This document shows positions 58,202 to 64,000 of a DNA stretch of 64,000 bases, piece after piece. Origin of the DNA: Lutjanus erythropterus. Its lineage: Eukaryota > Chordata > Actinopteri > Lutjaniformes > Lutjanidae. The stretch lies in the NCBI GenBank assembly GCA_020091685.1, contig CM034601.1:7152429-7216428 (forward strand). Direction: 5' to 3'. A program made the position numbers and the translations under genes. The notes below the pieces were generated by a model. The model did no database searches, was not told the origin of the DNA, and was given only the letters and a program-made list of their open reading frames with translations. Positions within the stretch are counted from its first letter, which is position 1. Each line of letters begins with the position of its first letter.

Positions 58202-59113
58202 TCATAACGGTTTCTCCAGGGCCTTGCTACGGAGTGACGGGTGGCCGGGGTTGGGGTTGGAGGCGGAAATCTTGCGGCACACAGTGTTGGTGTTGCTGCA
58301 CCTGCAGCCGGGGCGTGTGGCACGGTCGTGGGCACACTGGCACAGGGCAAGGCACAGCCTGGCAGGGGGGTAGCAGCAAAGGCAGGGCAGACAGAGCGCC
58401 ATCAGCCCCATGGTTCCCCAGCGGGCACAGGCGTGGGCTGGAGCGCAGGAGCACGGCCGGTCAGCACAGTTATCCTCGTCATCCTGGGCGGAGCAGTGGT
58501 AGAACAGGCCTTTAACGCAGCACAAGCAGGTGCCATACTCCACAGCACTCTCGGCGGAGCACAGACAACGCTGTCCGCAGGCCCAACAGGAAGGCAGACG
58601 GCGGGGGGCGCAGCACTCTTGGCACTTACAGCGACCACACCGCTCGCAGATGAACAAATGACGACCCATTTCTTCGTCCTCCGTAAGGCCTTTACCAAAA
58701 GAAGTACTAGGCTTGAGTTCTTCTTTAGGCTGAGAACGGACCACCGATCCAAGGCCAGAATGAGATGGTGTCAAACCTGCCAGTAGCCGCTGGTCTGAGG
58801 TCGCACTGGTCCGAGACATGGAAGAGCTTATGGTACTGGAACGGCTCAGGTGGGACGGGTTAGCGTGCTGCTGCTGACTTCGGCTGCGGGGCAGGGCCGA
58901 ATGGAAGGAAGGCTGGGGGTAGTGGGGGTATACTCCATGAGGGTAACGGTCATCATGGGTGTAGATAAATTCGGACTGGGATGCCAGCTCCAACGCCACG
59001 GGCCTCTCCACATAGTCATTGTTGGCCCGGATGGCACGTATCTGGTCGAGCGACAGCACTTGGACCTGCTGGAGGTCCAGCCCGTCCAGCCTGTTGGAAG
59101 GGGCAGGGTCCAT
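58202..59113 (-). CDS. spry3: Sprouty RTK signalling antagonist 3 (spry3), single coding exon
   Basis: 303 codons. Sprouty proteins are membrane-associated feedback inhibitors of FGF and other receptor tyrosine kinase signalling to Ras/ERK. Visible features: the N-terminal Cbl-binding-type tyrosine motif NDYVERP (Tyr34), a Ser-rich stretch (residues 87-106, SSTISSSMS), then SDQRLL (106-111). The Cys-rich Sprouty domain runs from HLFICERCGRCKC (152-164) to about 279, with 28 cysteines, EYGTCLCCVKGLFYHC (192-207), DDEDNCADRPCSC and RPGCRC. The tail is LEKPL. The shared text with SPRY3 (NDYVERP, SSMS...SDQRLLA, CCVKGLFYHC, NTVCRKIS) points to SPRY3 rather than SPRY1, 2 or 4; mammalian SPRY3 is slightly shorter (288). 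I chose ATG 59113 because it has A at -3 and G at +4; a longer frame only adds a TTG start and has an in-frame TGA at 59180-59182. His262 stands where paralogues have Tyr (YD..xRPGC). Confidence 0.95.
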   Translation of the reverse strand: MDPAPSNRLDGLDLQQVQVLSLDQIRAIRANNDYVERPVALELASQSEFIYTHDDRYPHGVYPHYPQPSFHSALPRSRSQQQHANPSHLSRSSTISSSMSRTSATSDQRLLAGLTPSHSGLGSVVRSQPKEELKPSTSFGKGLTEDEEMGRHLFICERCGRCKCQECCAPRRLPSCWACGQRCLCSAESAVEYGTCLCCVKGLFYHCSAQDDEDNCADRPCSCAPAHACARWGTMGLMALCLPCLCCYPPARLCLALCQCAHDRATRPGCRCSNTNTVCRKISASNPNPGHPSLRSKALEKPL

Positions 59114-59199
59114 CCTGGTGAGCCAGGCTGGGTGGCACCAGGGCTGCAGGCCAGGGCAGGGGCAACGTGCTTCCAACTCTCACGGCACATCAGATAAAC
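59114..59199 (-). other. spry3: spry3 5' untranslated part of the coding exon
   Basis: 86 bases between the acceptor and the ATG. An out-of-frame ATG at 59190-59188 (C at -3, weak context) opens a 114-codon frame that overlaps the CDS and ends at 58846. It could lower translation if used. Confidence 0.7.
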
Positions 59200-59222
59200 C
59201 TGCGAACACACAGAGAAAGGAA
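59200..59222 (-). other. spry3: Splice acceptor of the spry3 coding exon
   Basis: Minus strand: TTCCTTTCTCTGTGTGTTCGCAG followed by GTTTATCTGATG. The AG is at 59201-59200 and the exon begins at 59199. A pyrimidine-rich tract precedes it. This matches Sprouty gene structure, with non-coding leader exon(s) upstream and the whole CDS in the last exon. The leader exon was not found with confidence. Confidence 0.85.
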
Positions 59223-61384
59223 GCGATTGTGGTTAGTGATGTTGACCTGATAACTTTCAGTGATTCCATCATCTTAACAGACAAGCCAGTTATTGTACAG
59301 ACAAGTTTCATGCATTTAATTGCAGCTAGCACAACTAGAGCTTTTAGTTGTTTGACACCTTGCAGTTACAAAACTTTTTATGTCAGAGCCTCAATTTACA
59401 CCCTTAAAATACTTATTCTTGTATGTCAAATAATCCAAAATAAAACAATGTTCAATTAACAACAGTATGAACACAGAAAAGCAGAAAATTCTAAGATTTT
59501 GAGAAACCAGATACAGTAAAATTGTCAACTTTCTGTCATCAGTCAGTCCTTCGCTTTGCATGGCTTCGCATATTGGTGGAAATGGGCTTCCATAAAGGAA
59601 TATGCATTCATAAATCCACCCGTTTCCTTGATCCCAGTTGTTTGATGTGAGAATAAGTCAGGCTATATTCAGCGTTCCTTGTTCCTTGAGAGATTTTCCA
59701 TCTGCTGTTATAAACAATCCTCTCGTGAACAGGAACTGATGTGTTTTGTTTGTGGCCTGTTTAAAATAAATAGAGTTTTGCCTAGTTAGCATGTGAACCA
59801 AAGCCACAATGGCAAGACACCAAGAAGTACCACCTACGGAAAGTCAGACCGCATTAGCATAAAACCGAAAGATGAATTTATAGTCCCACTGAGTGTGTGA
59901 TTGACAGATGAGCTCCGAGAACACTGAACCTCTTAAAACTTTACTTTTCTTCAGACAAGTGGAGAAACAAAGCTTCCGACCAAACAGTTATTGGGTTGCT
60001 GATTTATGTCAACAACTCTTTGTGAGGGCATCACATGGCATCAACAAATAAAGAATTTTGCCATGATTATTGTCAGAAAGGAGACACCACATTATGTACA
60101 GCAAACGGTAGCCTACATATTACTTCCTAAATACTTAAAGCAGCACTTGATCAAAGATAGATTTTGGCAGCAGAGCCTCCACACAACCATCAGCCATGTC
60201 ATCATGACCGCTGAGGTTCTCCACTGCTCAGACTAACGCTATTATTAGCCTGCCAGAGCCGGAGAGATACGACCATGAGGTCCACACTGTAATTTAGCAT
60301 CTGTTGAACACAGCTGCTGCTGCCATGGAGGAAACCCACCTGCAGACAGAGAGGCTGGCAGCATCGCCAAGCACTTAGAAACGCTGTAGAGGAACTGTAA
60401 AGTCACAGGTTTCAACCCAAAACAGATCCAGGTCGTAAACCAACAGAGGAGTTTGAGTTTACCTGCTCGACTTTACAAGACCGCTCAAGTGTACAGATGA
60501 GTCCCATTCAGAAAAATCTCATTGAAAAGATACCTTATTTTAGAAAACCAGTTAATTAAATGTAAAGTACGCTGAGTTTTGGTTTGTGGTTCCGACCAAA
60601 CAGCAACCACTGCTCAATGCTGAAGCCAGTACAAAGATGCCATAAGACGTGGTTTCTTTAATAGCTGCCTATATCTTCCTATTTTTTGTGAGCTGTTTTC
60701 ATTGGAAAGTGTTTCGATTATTTGGAGTATTGTTTCTGGCAAGAAGAAATGTTGTGGGGCTTTTGAAATAATTCTCACTGACAGAAATCTCAAAACCTTT
60801 GGGCTTAAAATTAAAAGCATCTGCAGGGTAAGGCTACTAAGGCTAATGAGAAAATTACACGTTTTTGTGAACTGGGCGAACTGATCCTTTTAAGAGGGAT
60901 TATTTGGGGCCCATCAGTTTCTGTGTTTGATTTGGTTGCTTGTCCCTCCTCAGTGATGCACAGTTCTTTCTACATTTTGACCAAATTTGTGTGTTGTGTG
61001 TTTTCTTACATTAGAAAATGGTAAAGATAAGCTATTTTTTAGATACTACTTTTATTTTGTTGTTGTTGTTTGGGGTTTGTTGTCTTTTTTTCTCTCTTTT
61101 TCTCCTGTATTTCTCACTTAAAGAATATTGATATTGAATCTGTTTCGGTATGTCTTGGTATAACTGACACTGCACAAGAATAACAGGATGGATGAAATTA
61201 TATATCTATCTATACATGCATATAATTGGTATTACATTTATGTTTTTTCACAGTTTCTGGCTCAAAGTAAATTTTGATCTTCCTAAAAAGACATCAGGGA
61301 CCATCAGCAGGGATCTTGCAGATTGCAAACACCTCACATTACTCTCCCCTTCCAAGCGAGCAGGAGAACTTAGGCTGGCCACGA
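59223..61384. other. Probable spry3 intron, no exon identified
   Basis: Mostly AT-rich DNA upstream of the spry3 coding exon. A GC-richer stretch at 60230-60440 contains CTGCTGCTGCC but shows no clear leader exon or promoter. Confidence 0.5.
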
Positions 61385-61960
61385 AACTTCGATATGCATT
61401 GCAATTCTTAAGTATTGTGATTCTGCAAGTATTGCAATTCGATATTAAGATTTATTGCTATTTTTGTTTGCTTTTTTAACACTAGACCATTTCCAAAGAA
61501 AACCATTGCAGTGTCATTACTTTACTGCACATAAAAATAGTAAGTGAAATAGTTTTTGAAGTTAGCTGCTACATTTAGCTGTTCCTGCTCATCAAGATAG
61601 TGCTTTAAGAATTTAAAATGTATAATTATAAATATGTGCTGCCTTCTCTCGTCTCCACCCCCCAACGTACTTTTAAACCCATTGGGAATTTCAAATTTTG
61701 ATCCTTTTAGGTTGCTGTAGCTCTTCAGTGTGGCGTGTTGAAGTCAGAGTTGAATTAGCAAGGTGAAGTCAGAAGATATTAGTAAAACAGCATGTGACGT
61801 AAAATGGATCAGCTTGAGATATTACCGTGATCATGATGCTAATTTCTTTTAGCACTTTAATGGTAATTCCCATTGTGTCTTAGCATAGAGCTTATTGTTA
61901 TTTATATAAAATTGATTCGGGAATAAAAAATCGATTTTGGAATCAGTTCAGGACTGGTAA
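61385..61960. repeat. 'Gcgatatcgattc' type dispersed repeat, degenerate
   Basis: CTTCGATATGCATTGCAATT, CTTAAGTATTGTGATTCTGC, CAAGTATTGCAATTCGATAT and later TTGATTCGGGAATAAAAAAT, AATCGATTTTGG match pieces of a common fish repeat. The boundaries are approximate. Confidence 0.5.
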
Positions 61961-62039
61961 AACATAATCACTATAGTTAAGGGCTTTTTTTTCTCCTGCT
62001 CCTAATGAAAATATGAATATTATATTCCAGTTCTGTCAT

Positions 62040-62085
62040 TTTTAGCTAATGTATCCCTGCAAATTTTACACACTGGACCTTTTTA
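62040..62085. repeat. Dispersed repeat end
   Basis: TGCAAATTTTACACACTGGA followed by CCTTTTTA resembles the end of a common fish repeat (ACACACTGGxCCTTTAA). Confidence 0.45.
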
Positions 62086-62439
62086 AGTTGAAACATTTTC
62101 ACATTTTGTGCTCTAATATGAGACAGCATGTAGTCACTCATCGTAATGCTGGGTAAGACTGCTACTAAATGCTTAAAAGGTAAATATAAATTTGCTTATG
62201 AGTGCATTAAATGCATGAGCAGAAAAGACTAAATTAAATAAAAGGTCCAAGTCTAGTTGAATATGCAGCTGATTTGATTTCCTGCTCAGACATCAGATGA
62301 GCCCTGAATGAAAACACAGAACTCTGGAAGAAAAACTGAGCTTGAAATCTTTTGTTCACTTTGGACGGGAAACATTTCTTTGTATTCATGTGTATGATGA
62401 AGACACAGCATACACAAGTACCGCACACTCAGATACCGT

Positions 62440-62464
62440 ACACACACACACACACACACACATA
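62440..62464. repeat. (CA)n microsatellite
   Basis: About 12 CA units ending in CATATACATG. Confidence 0.93.
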
Positions 62465-62549
62465 TACATGCTGAGCTATACATACACAAAGAAACTGCAG
62501 TCTTGCCAAGTGGCCAAGGGGGAGAGATAGCTGGCTCGCTCCTCTCATG

Positions 62550-62715
62550 GTGCCAGTCCTCTCAGAGAGTAATGAGGCCAAATGGAAATGCATTTAAAGC
62601 AGCTCAGATCATGAGATTAGATGGAGGAGGGAGGTAAGAGGAAGCGGCGGCAAATAACCATCTCTGGCCACGACAATGCGAACACAGATACATTCCTAAA
62701 ACGCTGTTAATGTAT
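62550..62715. promoter_or_regulatory. Candidate conserved non-coding element H
   Basis: GAGTAATGAGGCCAAATGGA, AATGCATTTAAAGCAGCTCA, GATCATGAGATTAGATGG, AAGCGGCGGCAAATAACC and CTGGCCACGACAATGCG form a repeat-free block upstream of spry3. Enhancer-like by composition. Confidence 0.35.
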
Positions 62716-63180
62716 CAGGGATTTTTTTCGTTAATGTTTCTCAGATTGTTTTCTTGTGGTTAACATCTACACTGCCCTTCAGGAACAAAAGAGGAGCAGT
62801 TAGACATCTTTCTCATTCCTTTTTTAGTGTGAAGGTGTTCATCTGATGACAAAACTGTCTGTCTGTAAGCGTTAAGGTGTCAGTATGCTTCACACTCAGT
62901 GTTGCTGTCAGTTAGATGTGGCAGGACATAACATTGTATGAACTAGTTTCCTTCCATCATAACCTGACCTTAAACAGTTGTGTTTAAACATACATCCTCT
63001 GTGTTCTGATCAAAAGTGACCTGTTTTAAGTGCAGGTGTTAATGCACCAAAGACACGCTGAGGATGTTCTGAGAGCCGATTGCTCAGACCACGTTAAGAG
63101 GTGGTTTGGGCCGCCGCCACCAAAATTTAGAGGAAAAGGCAAGTCATAGACATAGGCTATGACACACAGTTTAGTTGATA
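62716..63180. other. No gene seen
   Basis: No supportable feature. A CCGCCGCCACC word lies near 63111. Confidence 0.5.
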
Positions 63181-63254
63181 AAATATTGAAACATTTTTTT
63201 TTTATGCGGTGTATAGGCTACATATTTTTACAGTTGCAGAATATAAGAATCACT

Positions 63255-63640
63255 TTACACTGTAAAAAAAAAAAAAGAACTCAAACTTTACTGCAATAGA
63301 TATTTGTAGTTTTGAGCCAAACCCAGACTTTTTGACTTTTGAAATAAAAATGTTTTGCTGACCTATAATCTTGAGTTGAGCTACTTTTCTTTTTGATATA
63401 AACTTGAATCTTTGAGTTTTAGAAATTAAAAAAAGATGGTCACAGTGAGTTGTGAGCCTGTTTTTTTTTAATCAAAAGTATGTAAATTTTAAACATCATT
63501 CACTTTCATTTCACTGCGTTTACTTCTAAAACTCAAAGATTTACGTTCTAAAGAAGAAAAGCAAATTATCTCAACAAAACTTTAGTAGTTGGTAAAACTT
63601 GATACTGTTGAGTGATTTCCATTTATTTCACTGTAATGCA
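63255..63640. repeat. Dispersed repeat with internal 18-bp perfect inverted arms
   Basis: CACTTTACACTGTAAAAAAA opens the block. AATCTTTGAGTTTTAGAA (63407-63424) is the exact inverse of TTCTAAAACTCAAAGATT (63524-63541). Text such as CTTGAGTTGAGCTACTTTTC and TCTCAACAAAACTTTAGTAG is typical of a fish repeat built around AACTCAA/TTGAGTT. Confidence 0.6.
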
Positions 63641-64000
63641 AATATGTGTTTAGGCTCTCTTAGCTTGCAAAATAAGCAACAAATGTTTATGAACACACTG
63701 CCTGTTTCAATTGATTTCACTGTTAAACTAGTAACCACAATATCCTCTAAAAAAACTGCAGAAACTTGATAAACTTTGGGAAACACTTGTGGTAAATTCT
63801 TGATCATTTGTGCCTTCTTATTGATTTTGCATTGTTTCTTTCCTTGTAAAAAGATTCATCATTTTGTCCCAGCATGTTGGATACTTCTGTTCGGTATCCA
63901 TACCAAATTTAAATTAATACAGTGGTGCTACAGAGACGTCCTTACCTACACATTATATTTTATAGACTTAGGAAAACATCGTTCTTTGGTATAGATCCCG
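63641..64000. other. AT-rich DNA to the window end, no gene seen
   Basis: The frame 63776-63994 (72 codons) lacks any support. Confidence 0.5.

Noticed and set aside
58241..58786. 181-codon plus frame, with others at 58090-58515, 58850-59197 and 59019-59459
   Set aside because: They are antisense shadows of the GC-rich spry3 CDS, with repetitive Gly/Ala composition and no own signals.
59114..59176. 21-residue N-terminal extension of spry3
   Set aside because: Its first codon is TTG, not ATG, and the Kozak-type ATG at 59113 aligns with the known N-terminus of the family.
58402..59211. Other minus frames across spry3 (58402-58752, 58846-59211, 58227-58454, 58120-58350)
   Set aside because: They overlap the true CDS in other frames. 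Only the frame ending at 58202 has the Sprouty domain. The ATG-initiated overlapping frame to 58846 is kept as an upstream-ORF observation only.
1..64000. CRISPR arrays, prokaryotic operons, tRNA or rRNA genes
   Set aside because: No spaced direct repeats, Shine-Dalgarno-led gene runs, cloverleaf-type sequence or rRNA text was seen. The sequence is vertebrate nuclear DNA.

Overview
The window is nuclear DNA of a ray-finned fish, most likely a spiny-rayed (percomorph) teleost. The evidence is a vertebrate Sprouty gene, AT-rich intergenic DNA full of (CA)n, (GATA)n and (GATAA)n microsatellites, and many dispersed repeats of kinds common in teleost genomes. It is gene-poor. I see no bacterial, viral, CRISPR or tRNA/rRNA content.

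Only one gene is certain: a Sprouty gene on the minus strand, CDS 58202-59113, 303 codons in one exon. It is best matched to spry3, with a clear splice acceptor 86 bases before the ATG. Its promoter and leader exon(s) must lie at higher coordinates, possibly beyond the window, and its 3' UTR runs towards about 57.3 kb.

The rest is a roughly 57 kb stretch of intergenic or intronic DNA to the left and about 4.8 kb to the right. Several short exon-like runs occur but are not proven. On the plus strand they are: the 3' end of a gene entering from the left edge (1-80, 444-520 or 444-569, 638-718); a 38-codon terminal-exon-like segment at 20231-20347; and a 100-codon frame after an ideal acceptor at 27221-27523. 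On the minus strand there is a 129-codon frame at 30854-31240 with an 11-base homopolymer near its end. A GC-box/CCAAT promoter-like block lies near 33.7-33.97 kb. A frameshifted Myb/SANT-like domain remnant lies at 36848-37110. None of these could be named as a particular gene.

Much of the remaining DNA is repeats. There is a LINE 3' fragment (8243-8903), a 578-bp hAT-like non-autonomous transposon with imperfect 8-bp target duplications (11649-12226), several TIR-bearing elements (6707-7534, 21298-21722, 33138-33561, 43265-43724, 44414-45154, 51130-51563), a near-perfect 197-bp inverted repeat (40114-40310) and a minisatellite (13919-14155). Between them are islands of compositionally unusual DNA (about 3.2-3.7, 10.5-11.6, 14.9-15.1, 17.8-17.9, 23.0-23.2, 37.8-38.1, 55.4-55.6 and 62.55-62.7 kb) that resemble conserved non-coding elements. 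They may form a regulatory landscape for spry3 or for a neighbour outside the window. That is inference and needs alignment to other fish.
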